Shown here: positions 1 to 11,800 of the stretch, in pieces
How positions within the stretch are numbered: the first letter of the stretch is position 1
How the letters are laid out: each line of letters begins with the position of its first letter
Program-made: the position numbers and the translations under genes
Notes under the pieces: model-generated
What the model was told of the DNA's origin: nothing
The model's database searches: none
Seen by the model: only the letters and a program-made list of their open reading frames with translations
From: Mastigias papua
Lineage: Eukaryota; Cnidaria; Scyphozoa; Rhizostomeae; Mastigiidae
Reading direction: 5' to 3'
DNA: 64,000 bases
Assembly: GCA_964019165.1 (NCBI GenBank)
Contig: OZ025268.1
Span: 14,358,859-14,422,858 of the forward strand

Positions 1-75
1 GTGGAAGCTGTCATTAAAATCATTAGCTTTTACTCTTTATATCCTCTGCTACATTCTGCTACATCGGAAAATACT

Positions 76-176
76 TGACTACGTGTAAGTCAGAAAATGT
101 CCGACTTACGTGTAAGTCGGACTTCGCATAAGTCGGACTATTTTGCCTGGTCCGAAGCGATCCGACTTACGCAAAT
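76..176. repeat. Palindromic repeat cluster, likely end of a TIR element
   Basis: The core at 99-122 is an inverted repeat with 11-bp arms GTCCGACTTAC and GTAAGTCGGAC around a 2-nt spacer. Partial copies of the same arm occur at about 80-91, 129-139 and 159-175 in both orientations. This resembles the subterminal repeats of a small DNA transposon, but the window edge cuts off the left side, so no family is assigned. Confidence 0.5.
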
Positions 177-181
177 TTGAC

Positions 182-362
182 TGTACCTCCAAATGAAGTT
201 TACGGACATGAAATGACATTTATGTTAAGGATAATGAAAATATTTATGGTTCAACAGTTCGATCAGGTTGTTTATCATATACGTGAATGTTTTTCTTGAC
301 TAGTAATTTCAGGATGCAGCTAACATAGTGTATGTTCTCGTAAGACATAACTTGATTTTATA
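182..362 (+). repeat. Left LTR-like repeat of Gypsy-1
   Basis: It shares several blocks with 3501-3653: a block containing CGGACATG, one containing GATCAGGTTGTTTATCA, and a terminal block ending in GATTTTATA. It carries about 45 extra bases relative to the right copy. Exact ends are approximate. Confidence 0.5.
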
Positions 363-381
363 TGATACCCGAGGTGGTTGA
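363..381 (+). promoter_or_regulatory. Possible tRNA primer-binding site of Gypsy-1
   Basis: TGATACCCGAGGTGG follows directly after the left repeat. With one change at the third base it would begin TGG, as sites complementary to tRNA 3' ends do. Position supports it; sequence support is weak. Confidence 0.3.
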
Positions 382-689
382 GTTGTGGAGGAGCAGAACT
401 GTATTCAGGCATTCAAGGGTCTCTAGCATTGTAACGGAGTTGACAGGATCGGAGCAAAATGGCCCTATCAGTTCAGCATGTGGGAAAGATGAAGATCTCA
501 GAAGCAAATATTGCAGCTGTTTGGAAGAAATGGAAACAGAGCATGCAATGTATATAGATGCAGTGATGTCCTCAAAATCAGAGATAAAGAAGTACTCTAC
601 ATCTCTGCTTGCTTTTAATTATTAGGATAGAAGATTTTGCACAATCTGCAGTTGAAGGCATCACATTTGTGGGCTTTAACAAGCCTTCT

Positions 690-905
690 GAAAGTTTGAA
701 GGGAGTCTGATTGTATCAGTTCTGATGGTAGGGTCTCCTATAATTTCCCCCCATAAACTTTCAAAGCTAGAAACATTGTCTTTGTATGCTATTCTTAGAG
801 CCCTTCTATGTGTCTTATTTATCATACTATTCAAACTTCTATTCAAAAACATCCAGATCAGAGGGCAATAGCTAAATTGGGACATGATGACTGCTATCAT
901 CAAAA
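690..905 (-). mobile_element. LINE fragment, C-terminal part of a reverse transcriptase ORF
   Basis: On the minus strand the translation reads SQFSYCPLIWMF, then RRALRIAYKDNVSSFESL. This is the block just C-terminal of the LINE polymerase domain. No other part of the element is present. It matches the fragment at 50335-50640 in the NSQFQYC block, so both probably come from one family. Confidence 0.65.
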
Positions 906-3500
906 TTCTAGCTTCTCGGGTTCAATGTAGATTGAAATAAGTGCAAGTGCATGAAGCTTTTGATTATCTTTGCTAGTCCCAAAAATAACAAGGTAACGTT
1001 TGTCTTCATTTAATTTCATATATGAAGATATCTTTGTTGCCGCGGCAAGAAAGGAGTTTGAATACATGATCAAAGCTACTTACTCAAATTTTGTATATAG
1101 TACACTCCATATGAGCCGTTATACTCCTTCAACACACAAGTATTATTGCTTAACGGCATTTTTATAAAAACATGTTTCGACGCTCTCGTCCTCATCAGTT
1201 TAAACTTCAAAACAGAAATCATTCAACTTTCAAAATATGGAAAAACAGTTCCGTTTTGCTATAAAGCTGTGATTTATCCACTTATGCGCGATAACCATTT
1301 GTGTTTTAGATTTGTTTCAGACTATGGGGACTCGACCAGAAAAGTTTGACGACAAAAGTCTGAGGTATATATGCGTCTCTATTTCTGGAATAAATGATCA
1401 TCAATCTCATCCTTGGTTGTTGGTGAACCATGAGAATACTCTTTCTGCTTGCATGCCACGAATAATTTCTGATATTCAAAGCCGTTTAGGTAGAGACTGC
1501 CTTCTGGCCAGAAAAATACAGGAATAAAATCAGTTTTACATATATTTTCGTCTTTCTAGTTCGCTATGGAGATTTCTTGGCATGACTAAAGATAGCTGGC
1601 CTTCCCTGCTCATGGTTAATTTCATATTTATCTTCTGAAAGAGATTACGGAGATTACTTTCAAGAATTAAAATTAATATAAATGCATTAGCTTTGGAATA
1701 GATTCTGCCAAATGACCTAAACCAGTACGCCTAGTAAACCTCCGAAACTAGAAAGACACTGAATTACTAAAACTGAGCTGAAAATTGTGTTATTGGCTTC
1801 TTCTGTTCTACATCAAATAGCGAGCATTTTACCATCCATTGTCAGCTACAAATAACACCAGTCTGATAAAGAAACCTCTCTCCTTTGATCTATCTTCCAT
1901 TGACCAAATACCCAAACTCAAAACAGGTGGTAACTACCAAAAGTTAAAGAAACAATCCATCTCTTTGCATTCTGTAAGACTATATGGAACAATTTTGAAA
2001 AATAGGCCTTTCGAAAATTTTTTGCAGGAAACGATGCTGATTATTCTTATACTATTGTAGTCAACTTTATAAACCTGAGCTCCTTGGTAACTTTGTATAC
2101 AAATCTTTCCCTTGTTTTGATTAATGTCTCGAAGAGAGCACCTCTCGAATTGGACCGGATAAAACCAGTTTCTCTGAAGTTCTCGTATATCCATAATAAA
2201 CTTCTGTAATGAAATCCTGCAACTGCCGCAATTTATGAGCGGGAAAAACTGCTTTTTCCTCAATATTTTGACAGCAAGTTACTCTTTATCTGACATTTCT
2301 GTGATATAGGTACACCTCTTTACGAACCGCTTGAAAAACAAAAGAAATTAGAGCATAGTAAACATCACGTAAGCATTGCAGCAAATACTTTCCCGCCGAA
2401 ACATTAGTACAGGACTCTTTGATGTTCAGATAGCTGCTGTGGTTCTGGTCAACCTGTGAACAATTTGTTCTAATGGGCGCCATTCTGGGTCAGCCTGTGT
2501 AATACTTTTGTACGGGGAGTGTATATGCTAGAGAATCAATGGTGACAAGTGTCATTTCTGAATACCCTTTTCAAGTTATTGGTATGGATTTATTTCATAG
2601 GGGTGACCAAGAATACGTCACATAAAATGACTACTATAGTAGATTTTGGAAAATAGATAAGTAAAGAAAACCTGATAGATTTGCAGTTATTCAACAATCA
2701 AAAGCAGTTTATCCAGACAAGTTATTCCTTAAGTGGTAAAAAGTGATAAGGTCAATAGACATAAAGTTCAAAACTATTTGGAAGTTTTTCGAATGAAAGG
2801 CAATTTCTTCATGAAACTAGTAGTCACAAATATCCACAAGACAAGTTTCTTCCTGAAAGATCAGATTAAACAGCAAAAAGGATTTTTCAAAAAGCCATGA
2901 AAGATTTTTATCTAATACTCCTACACACAAATATGCAACTCTGGCACAGCTTCTAATGTCATGAAATTCACGATCCTTTTTGCTTATAGCAAATAATAAA
3001 TTGAAGCCAAATATTGTTGATGAGAGTAAATTCGAAAACGCAAGAAAGCAAATGCACTTTCAGAAGAAAAAGTATTGTGATGTAAATACTCCAGAGGTTC
3101 TTGAAATTGAGAAAGAGGTAGCTGTAAAGGTAAGCGATGGAAAAGATTGGACACTTACTGTAGTATCAAGGAAGAAAAGCCAAGATTGTTACTTTATATG
3201 GATAGAAAAGGGCCAAACTTGTACATGAAATCCACGTCATCTTTTGATAATATATGGGGAAGATCCGACAAAGACTTTTCAAGGGAAAAAAGATATCAAT
3301 GAGAGCACAAACCGAGTTTACCATTAAAAAATTCAAATCATACCAACGACAGCAGCAGTCACAATTTCCCAGCAGAACATTCAACCATCTTATTGTAGGC
3401 ACAGGTGACAAATGAGACAAAAACAAGAAGTGAAAGACTCTCAACACAACCAGATCGTTTTACATATTATTTTTTTCTTTAAAAAAATGGAGGATATAGC

Positions 3501-3653
3501 ATAAACCTCCATAGGACATTGAAGTATGCGGACATGGAATGATATGATCAGGTTGTTTATCACATGTGTGGATGTTTTTCTTGGCATGTGCTTTTCATGA
3601 CACATTAACAGCCAACATAGCGTATTTCTCCCCAGAGATAACCTGATTTTATA
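3501..3653 (+). repeat. Right LTR-like repeat of Gypsy-1
   Basis: Diverged direct copy of 182-362. It is preceded by a purine-rich run (AAAAAAATGGAGGATA, 3481-3496) in the place expected for a polypurine tract, which supports the LTR reading over a chance dispersed repeat. Confidence 0.45.
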
Positions 3654-4039
3654 GTTGCTTATTGTTTTTACATTGAACGACTCTCAAAGCGTATCTAGTA
3701 CCTGAGTAAGGCATGTGTCGGAGAGTATCAAACTGAAAGAGATACGTTGAAATGAGTGAGTAGTTACTTCTATGTCTTGGACTTTAAACGATAAAGGACG
3801 TAATAAATTTGATAACCTATGTGTCTGCGTGTAAGTTTACTTGTATTTGATATTAAAATATTTGAGTTGAGATTTACAGATGCACTGAGTATATCATTGT
3901 GTCCTAATCAAATGCAAACCTAACAAAACGGCCCACTTCAGTCATTATCGTGCGTACATGCTACAAGGATCGTCCCCTCATTATCTAGATCTGCTCAGAC
4001 TCCCTGAGTGCCCATACAAATCATTCTGATAGTGTTTCG
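3654..4039. other. No recognisable feature
   Basis: AT-rich sequence between Gypsy-1 and the Penelope-like terminal repeat, without an open frame or repeat that I recognise. Confidence 0.5.
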
Positions 4040-4275
4040 CAATAGCTCGAAAAAGGGAACATTCTTTTAGCATGCTGAAAAGTTCTTTTCATCCGACACT
4101 TGTACGAGTATGACAGGTAGTACAATGACCGAAAGGTGAACTGAAATATATAGCCAGATGCAGATACACGTGATATGATACATTTTCACGAAACAGGACT
4201 CTTCAAGTAAACAATGGTAAATAGGTGCCAATTGGCCAATCATGGGCCAACTAGATGTATTATTCATCATATCAC
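4040..4275 (+). mobile_element. Penelope-like PLE-2 terminal repeat, left part of a split copy
   Basis: Bases 4191-4275 match the sequence after the PLE-2 reading frame at 15400-15475 (block TCTTCAAGTAAACAATGG and following). Bases about 4045-4180 match the reverse complement of the PLE-2 tail at 15480-15600. The copy therefore has an inverted tail joined to a forward tail with no coding region between, the usual shape of severely 5'-truncated Penelope-like insertions. It continues at 8714 beyond Copia-1. Confidence 0.6.
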
Positions 4276-4488
4276 TGTTAAGAAATATGATTATACTATT
4301 CCCATTGATATTTTTCTGTGTGGGTAATATCATGTGACTTATTTCAATATCTTTTTGTTATGTTACAGCATGACAGTTTGTTCAGTTAGGTCTAGAGACT
4401 TTCGTTTCTTCATTCTGCATTTTGTGATTTTGGTATATGGAGCTAGATTTGCTGTTTTGCATCATCCAGTTGTACCAAACTTTTAATA
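4276..4488 (+). repeat. Copia-1 5' LTR
   Basis: It begins TGTTAAGAAATATG and ends AATA. It aligns with 8477-8713 through GGTAATATCATGTGACT, a block containing TCTAGAGACT, and GGTATATGGAG. It lacks about 25 bp near its start that the 3' LTR has. Confidence 0.8.
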
Positions 4489-4509
4489 GGTTATGGACTC
4501 AGAGCACGC
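4489..4509 (+). promoter_or_regulatory. Half-tRNA(iMet)-type primer-binding site of Copia-1
   Basis: GGTTATGGACTCAG followed by AGCACGC lies directly after the 5' LTR. Apart from a few changes it is the complement of the anticodon stem-loop region of eukaryotic initiator tRNA-Met. Drosophila copia and relatives prime from such an internally cleaved initiator tRNA, so the position and match fit the family. Confidence 0.7.
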
Positions 4510-4735
4510 TGTTGATATCCGGCTATCATGTTTATAATAATCAGAGAAAGCTGCCTTTAAGGATCAAACTGGACAATCGCAGTGCTGACTGGAAGTCTGT
4601 TGCAGCATGGCAATGGCCGTTGACGATATTTGTTTGAAAGTATAAAAATTAAACGGAGAGAATTCCATTGAAACTTCCATATGAAAATGAGCCTTATCGA
4701 TAGAGATCTCTGAGATACTGTGGTGGAACTGAAAC

Positions 4736-5330
4736 TTTGCCTGACGGGGCTAATGATGATCAGCGAAGAAATTTCAAAAAACGCGAAAATCTCGCCTTGG
4801 TATTCATACGTTTGTTTGTGATGGTCAAGTTGCAAATTTACGTGAGGTCGGCAGAAACGGGGAAAGAACCTTGGGATAGCTTGAAAAGACATTTCAAGAA
4901 AAAAAATCCTGTCTCCAAGAGATATACTATAGGAGAAAACACTAAGCTTCCCGAGTGGAGAAGGGAATGCAAATGATCAATCATATACATTACATAAAGA
5001 TGCTTGCAGAGCATATTGAAGGAGTGGGAGACTGGCTAAGAATGATTTAGCCATTATTCTTGTGAGTAGTTTAACAGAAGAATATACTTGATTAATTACG
5101 GCACTGGAAATGATTGCGGAAGATATGCTGACTTGGTATTATGTAGGCGATAAACTAATCCATGACTATGAAAATATACAGCGCAGAAGTGTTGGTATAG
5201 TAGAAAGTGTTGAAAATCCTAAGATGCACTTCTAAGTCAGAAACTCCCACACCAAAAGCAACCACCAGGAGAGAAGAGGTTCAGATGTCATAATTATAAA
5301 GAGGCAGGACATTCTGCAAAGAACTGTTAT
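4736..5330 (+). pseudogene. Copia-1 gag remnant with degenerate zinc knuckle
   Basis: Open frame 4737-4974 reads like the Copia gag helical domain (ENLALVFIRL, then ETGKEPWDSLKRHFKKKNP). After an interrupted stretch, 5260-5330 reads RCHNYKEAGHSAKNC, a CCHC knuckle in which the second cysteine is tyrosine. The knuckle would normally bind element RNA; the missing cysteine and the stops argue against function. Confidence 0.6.
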
Positions 5331-5454
5331 AAAAAGAAAGCAGACTGTAAAAGCAGCTTCAAGATCAGGAAACTGCAAATAAAGTTGAAAGTATTGAAAA
5401 TGAGGGTGTAGAAAATAATGAAGCTGCACTTGTTGTAAATGATAATCCGTTTGT

Positions 5455-8368
5455 ATGCAAAGAATGGTGGATTGATTCGGGGCCTTCTGAGCATATGATT
5501 GATTCTGGGGCTTCCCGGGAAGAGAGAGTTGTACAAATATAGTGCATTTAAAGACCCACTCAAATACAGCTTGCTGATAACAGTACATTACTGGCACACG
5601 GAAAAGGCAGTTCACGTACAAAATAGTCTTTAATGGCCCAAAAAAGATCAGGACAATCCTCAGTAATGGTTCATATGGTCCAAAACTGCAAAATAAATTA
5701 TTGTCTTTGCCAAAAATAACAGAGAAAGGGTTAACTATACAATTTAAAGGGCAGTTGTGTGAGTTGATGATTAAAGACAAACGATATCGTATACGTCATA
5801 AGCATGGGAAATTATACAAACTTACATGTGAACTGACACAAGAATCTTGTTTTGGATCAAATATAAATTATGCAAATTCTTTCACGCTACGGTACTGCCG
5901 CTTTGGACATCTGGGAACTGATACTGTGAAACTCCTGAATGAGAAACTCATGGCTGATGGTATCAAATTCAGTGTAACAGAAGAAATTGTGATTGTGAAG
6001 GATGTGCGAAAGGACAAATGCACCGTATGCCATTTACAAGAGAATACAGCATTGAAGCATTAAGATATTGGAACTAATCCATTCTGATATTTCCTAACGG
6101 GCTGGTCATTAGTTCTTTCAAGGGAGGGGGTGGTAAACATGTGGAAGGGGGGACCAAATTTTGCACACAGAGAAGGAAGGGGCATGAAAAATAAAGAGCA
6201 TTTCAAGAGTAGAACTATGGAGTTTCTTCTGAAATCCTGGAGTGGGGAGTCAAAAACTTACAGAAACCTGAGAGGGGGACGAAAATTCCATCAAGTATAT
6301 GAGAATGTCTTCCACTCCTTCCCCACAAGTAAACAGGAATTTACTATTCCTATGGCTCCTGAACAGAACGGTGTATCGGAGAGATTGTATAGGACTATTA
6401 TGAATACAGCTCGTTCAATGCTTTACCATGGAAAATTGCCAGTAAGTTTCTGGGCAGAGACAGTTGCCACATCCGTCTAATTGCGAAATTTGAGTCCCAC
6501 TGTGTCACATGATGGAATAAGTCCATACGAGCGTTGGTATGAGCATAATTCAAATGTCAACCATGTAAGAGCATTCAGTTGTAATGCATACGTCCATGTC
6601 CCTGATCAGAAGCGTAAGAAGCTAGAGGAAAAGTCTACCACATGTATCTTCATTGTATACCCTAATAATTCCAAATGATATAAGTTCTACAACCCTGAAA
6701 GCAACAAAATGTTTGTCAGCAGAGATGCAAAATTCCTTGAGAACAGCTTTGGTAATAACCAAGTGAAAGCTATAGCAAGCAATCTAGATAAAGCGATAGC
6801 TATTTCCCAGAAGAGATTCGTGACCAAGTATAGCCTATGAATGAAGATAGACAATAAGAAACGATTCCAAGAAGATCTCGGCAAATAAGGTCAGCACCAG
6901 AAAGACCACAAACAATAACAAGTGACTTGTGGAGCAATTATCATGATTAATCACCTATATCACAGCTACTGTTGACGATGTTAATTTTGAGCCAAAACTA
7001 TGGAAAAAACGCTGAATAGCTCCAATACATTTAAATGGAAGGCTGCAGCTGACAGTGAGCATGAATCAATCCTAAAACTGACACTTGGAAACTTGTTGAA
7101 TTACCTCCTGGCAAGAACGTAGTTTGTTGCAAATGGATCCTCAAATTGAAAAAGAACGCTGATGGTAGCATCAGTCAATACAAAGCAAGATTGGTTGCTC
7201 AAAGGCACACTCAAGAGGTAGGACTTGACCATAATAAAGTGCTTGCACCAGTGGCACGATATACATCTATGAAAATAGTGCTAGCCATTTTAAATGCATC
7301 ATATCTTACAACTGCACCAAATGGACCTCAAGACGGCATTTGTAAATGGTGAACTCCACAACAAAATTTACATGAAGCAACAAGATGTGCATGTAGAAAA
7401 ACAAAGACCAGATATGGTATGCAATTTGCAGAAACGCAATTATGGACTGAAGCAATCAGCAAGATGCTGGCATGAGTCCATTGATCAATTTTTGAAAGTG
7501 TCTGGTTATGTATAGAGTGATGCAGATCCTTGCATTTATTCGAAGTCAGGCAAGTCAACAATGGTAATTATTGCTTTATATGTTGATGATTTGTTGTTAG
7601 CTTCAATAGACATTTACTTGTTGGAAAATAGTAAGAAAGCTCTTCAAAGAAAATTCAAGATGGGAGATCAAAAGGAAGCAGGCTACTGTCTCGGAGTGAC
7701 AATCAAGCATGGGCGAGGAAAGAAGATATTAAGCATAAATCAGAGGTCATATTTAGAAAACATGCTGAAAAGGTTCGGCAGAGCCAATTGTAAACCTGTC
7801 ACTAAACTGCTTGAGCAAGGCAAGAAGTACCAGAAACTCCCCATTGGATTACAACCTGTCAAACTCAAAGAGTATCAAGCTGTCATTGGAAGATTGAGAC
7901 ATGCTGCTATAGCAGCAAGGCCTGATTTATCCGTGGTTGGAGGAGTACCTAGTCAGTTTATGTCGAATCCAAGTTCAGAACATTGAATTGGTGTCAAAAG
8001 AATCCTTCCCTACATTAAAGGAACTCTTGGTTTCGGATTAAAGTTTGAAGATACAAGTCCAAATAGCTTATAACAACTTCGAGGTTACTCTGATGCCGAC
8101 TGGGCACGAGGCATCTCCAGTAGGAAATCAACTTTGGGTTACTTATTTCAGTTTGGAGATAGAATTATATCATGGAGAAGAAAGCGACAAAACACTGTGG
8201 CATTGTCTTCCACTGAAGTAGGATATTTAGCTTTAACACTAGCCTCACAAGAAGCAATATGGCTGAGAAGATTGCTATCAAGTATCAGATTTAAGCAACC
8301 AGAAGCTACACAGTTATATGAAGACACTCAAGGAGCTCAGCTAACATTATGTATTGTCCAACGAATAT
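5455..8368 (+). pseudogene. Copia-1 pol remnant (protease, integrase, RT, RNase H)
   Basis: The protease region at about 5466-5540 reads WWIDSGPSEHM and then DSGASREE, apparently a duplicated active-site segment. A pre-integrase segment spans 5701-6060 (FGHLGTDTVKLL, CTVCHLQ). The integrase core C-terminal half follows at 6340-6680 (PEQNGVSERLYRTIMNTARS, FWAETVATSV). Reverse transcriptase runs 7090-7990 (CCKWILKLKKNADG, MDLKTAFVNGEL, YGLKQSARCW, and intact ALYVDDLLLAS near 7580). RNase H runs 7990-8368 (SDADWARG, STLGYLF, ALSSTEVGYLAL). At least five stops or frameshifts separate these pieces, so no complete polyprotein can be made. Confidence 0.8.
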
Positions 8369-8476
8369 GATGGTCGCTCTTATTCTCACTTGTAAAGCAA
8401 AGATTTTAAGAATTACGCAAAGAGACGGGAGTTGAGACTTCAGTATGAATGAATACAAATACTCGTCAAGTGGGAG

Positions 8477-8713
8477 TGTTAAGAAATATGGTTATAATGA
8501 TGATATGACTGGTGCTTTCAATAATCCCATTAACACTGCGGGGGTAATATCATGTGACTCATTTCACTATTGTTTTGCTATGCTACCGTGTGACGTGATG
8601 GTTCGTTCAGTTAGATCTAGAGACTCGCGTTTCTTCATACTGCGCTTTGTGATGTTGGTATATGGAGACAGATATGCTGTTTTCCTTCATTCAGTTGTAC
8701 TAAAATTTCAATA
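8477..8713 (+). repeat. Copia-1 3' LTR
   Basis: Direct copy of 4276-4488 starting TGTTAAGAAATATGG and ending TTCAATA. It is longer than the 5' LTR because of the segment around 8495-8530. Confidence 0.8.
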
Positions 8714-8850
8714 ATTATGTGTATCCACATCTGGGTATATACTTATGTAACATTCAGTCGTTATCTGACATTTCATACTCTGGTGAGTGTCATTTGAAAA
8801 CAGCTTTTCGGTATGCTTAAAGAATTTTACCGTTTACTCGAGCTATAAAT
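8714..8850 (+). mobile_element. Penelope-like PLE-2 terminal repeat, right part of the split copy
   Basis: Continues the PLE-2 tail interrupted by Copia-1: GTGTATCCACATCTGG here corresponds to ATGTATCCGCATCTGG at 15479. It runs on through TTTCATACTCTGG to CGAGCTATAAATGAG, whose reverse complement begins the left arm near 4045. Confidence 0.6.
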
Positions 8851-11800
8851 GAGATTTGACAGGATACATAGCTATATAAGTTTTGGAAGAAGACTTGTAA
8901 AGGGTTTCACGGCACAACATTTTGTCAGGAACTTTTTAAACTTAAAATTGCCTCATGAAATGAGAAGCGGGATGTAATATATATGCTCCATCAAAGTGAA
9001 AAATAGCACTTACACAAAGCAGAGATACGTATAACTCCAGTCCACCAAGATCAACAAATAAATGACATGCTTTAGGAGATTCATCTGTAATAAAAGAAAA
9101 GAATGACTTTACTTCGTTGCAGATTCAATAGTATCTGCATATAGCCATAGAATGACTGAGCTAATAAAAATAGATATAAATAAATATAAAGCATTAAATA
9201 TTGGAATGAGGCAACTAATCAAACTGGTTTCAAATAGTCCACAACAATTCTCTAACCTGTGAGATTCCACAAAGCACTAAGATCAAATTTTAGTGTGCCA
9301 TCGATCTAGAAGCAATTAATGCAAACATATTAATTACAAATTCATGGACAAATTCCTAAAGAAAACAAAAGAAAGTAATGAATTTGTCGCAGCTGTTATA
9401 CTGTAGTAACATCATGGTTGGAATATCAAATAGAGAAATACCGTAATTCGACAGAATCAACAGAATGTCTCAGCATTCATCAATGGAAAGAGCAAAAAGT
9501 ACACCGATCAACTACTGTAGATTTCACGCATTCTACATTCGCACACTACCGTTTCATATTTGCGACCAGTTTAAATTCGCGCGCACGAAAAGACACATAT
9601 GGGAATGCAAAAATTTCGCTCACGGGAAACTATAAGTCTAAAAGTTTCCTTGACTAAAAGTAACCATTTTGAGGTTAGACTTTTATAGCAGAGCTTTTAT
9701 GGCAAATGTAAAATCGCATTCCTCCTAAACACTCTGACAGCTACATCAGATCGATTTTTGCATGTGAACATCCATATAAACTTCAAAAAATTCATTTCCA
9801 AGTTCATATTGACTTGTTGTGATTAAGAACCATTTTGATCATCTGCCAACCAATTTTGATAATTTCTCTGAAAAAATGCTTTGCAAGAGAGTAGCTGGAG
9901 AAAAAATAGTGTATCTCAGTGCTTTCATAAATGCAGAACCACCTGTAGACTGGAACTTAACCAAAAACAAGAGGTTGTGCCTGGGAGATTCGTCAAATGA
10001 GAAAAACCAGTTTTCAATGCTATTGTATCATCTATACTGCTTAAAAAATACCTCCTACCAGAAAATGGAAGTTTGTTCAATCTCAGGAATACGACAACTT
10101 TCAACATTGTGACAGATAAAGTGAACGTACTTTATAGAGAACGTAGAAAATTCAGTTCATATAATAAGATTTCAATGATATTGACATTCAAAGTAATGAA
10201 ATAGTTTGTTGTCCTTTGAGACACAAAGCGTACAATATCTTTCTGGAGAATTATGAAAATATTTGCCTTTGCCTGATGCATATGCATGGCCACTTTCACA
10301 CAGTACTTAATTTCGTGCAGTCAGGGGTGCGCAAAAAGTGCTGCGCATATTAAAACACACCTGAGGAATACGTCATGCTAATACAACAAGAGATGTATAA
10401 TCGAAGTATTTAAATGCTAAAATACACTAGCACAACTAATCTTAAATGGGTATTTCAAAAAAGCCCCAAATCAAAAAGAAACTTGTGGGAATGCTAGTGG
10501 CCTCTTGCTTCCAAAATTTCGCACTGAACCAGGCCATAATTCATTCTCCTGCCAAGGGTCAAACTTGTCTAATAAACTGCTTGATAGAAAATGAGAACAT
10601 TTGATAATGACACTTAAGAGACAGTTTGCCTAATAGCTTGAATTTCTGCAACCAACTTAAGAGTAATTGATATTTTAAGATCTTCAAAACTCATAATCCA
10701 CAAAGGACTTCATGAGGTTGCATAGAAAATAGTAAAACCAAATTAGGCATTTAATGGGTAATATAATAATAATAATGGCTAACAGAAGAGTTGCTAGGGA
10801 CTATGACCATGTGAAGGAAGCTCGATGGTCGGAATCACACATTGGGGAGCCTATTAGCTACTTCCTCTCTGCCCACTAGGCAGCACAGACATGGCTGGTA
10901 GAAATACTGGGTAGACAGGGTGATGATGAAAGGAAGTCGGTGGCAAAAGATACATACTCTTTATAGTAGGCAATCCACAATCTATGAACAATGCATGGAC
11001 TTACTGTTCTATTACATCTACCTTACTAAGATGACACAATATGTAAAATAATGTATATGAAACTGAAAGTGTGAACACTTAAGGTACAATAGATAAAATA
11101 AGACTACCAAAAATGATGAGAAAATATTTTAATTTCCCCATTTATTTATATCTTCAGATAAAAATCAACTATTGAAGTATAAAGTTTTGGTCAAAATTCT
11201 TATGTACACAAAGTGGAATCCTAGAAGTTTAAGAGGAGTGAAAATATCAAACAAAGCTATTAAGTATTGCCAATAGAAAAATATGCATTTACCCTATTAT
11301 CAACAAGTCTTGCTTTTGCAATCGTTAGTAACAACTAGAATGGAATAGTATAGAATGAGAATTTCTAATAGGTCTCATTTAGACATATGTTGCGTTACAT
11401 AATTCCACTGAGATGAAAAACAAAACAGTTAAATTCTGAGCACGCCAACAGATTAACACTAATTAACATAATGAGACAAAATTCAGGTAGATTAACTCCT
11501 TTGCTAAGTATCCTGCAATCCACGTCTAAAACTGAGAATCTGAATGAAATATTGAGATATCTGAGTCATTTAGAAAATGATGTGCTTTTGGCCTTGGACA
11601 AATAAATCTAACATATCTCACGGAGTATGGTACTAAACAAATTTCCAATGTATACTGGCATGCTTTCAAATGAGTTTAACAATCCACAATTCATTTTCAC
11701 GAGTGACTATTGGCCTCGATTGTATGATCGTAATTTGACACAAAGAAATGAGATATCAACATTGGAGCATGAGCAAGCAATGGCAATTTACATCCTCATG

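Larger units (their letters stand above)
182..3653 (+). mobile_element. Gypsy-1, decayed Ty3/Gypsy-type LTR retrotransposon
   Basis: Two diverged direct repeats of about 150-180 bp flank about 3.1 kb that holds scattered Gypsy-like coding traces on the plus strand. At 2530-2660 the reading frame resembles the start of a Gypsy integrase core (residues VIGMDLFH, then DYYSRFWK after a stop). At 2920-3200 it resembles the integrase C-terminal tail (LAQLLMS, IANNKLKP, then a lysine-rich stretch with DGKDW). No reverse transcriptase or protease domain could be read, and stops and frameshifts are frequent. It is a dead, partly deleted copy, probably carrying a LINE fragment at 690-905. Assignment rests on recalled family patterns, not an alignment search. 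Confidence 0.6.
4276..8713 (+). mobile_element. Copia-1, near-complete but dead Ty1/Copia retrotransposon
   Basis: A 4.4-kb element with two LTRs, a primer-binding site, a purine tract (AAGTGGGAG, 8468-8476) and Copia-order domains: gag, degenerate zinc knuckle, protease, integrase, reverse transcriptase, RNase H. It is flanked by ATCAC (4271-4275) and ATTAT (8714-8718), a probable 5-bp target duplication with two C-to-T changes. The bases around the insertion match the uninterrupted Penelope-like repeat at 15465-15490, so the empty site can be read from paralogues. LTR divergence plus many stops and frameshifts make it an old insertion. Confidence 0.85.

Noticed and set aside
1312..1527. 71-codon frame inside Gypsy-1 as a host gene
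   Set aside because: No recognisable domain; it lies between Gypsy remnants and is more likely decayed element or chance sequence.
5232..5780. 182-codon minus-strand frame across the Copia-1 zinc knuckle and protease
   Set aside because: It is antisense to recognisable gag/protease sequence; the plus-strand motifs explain the region.
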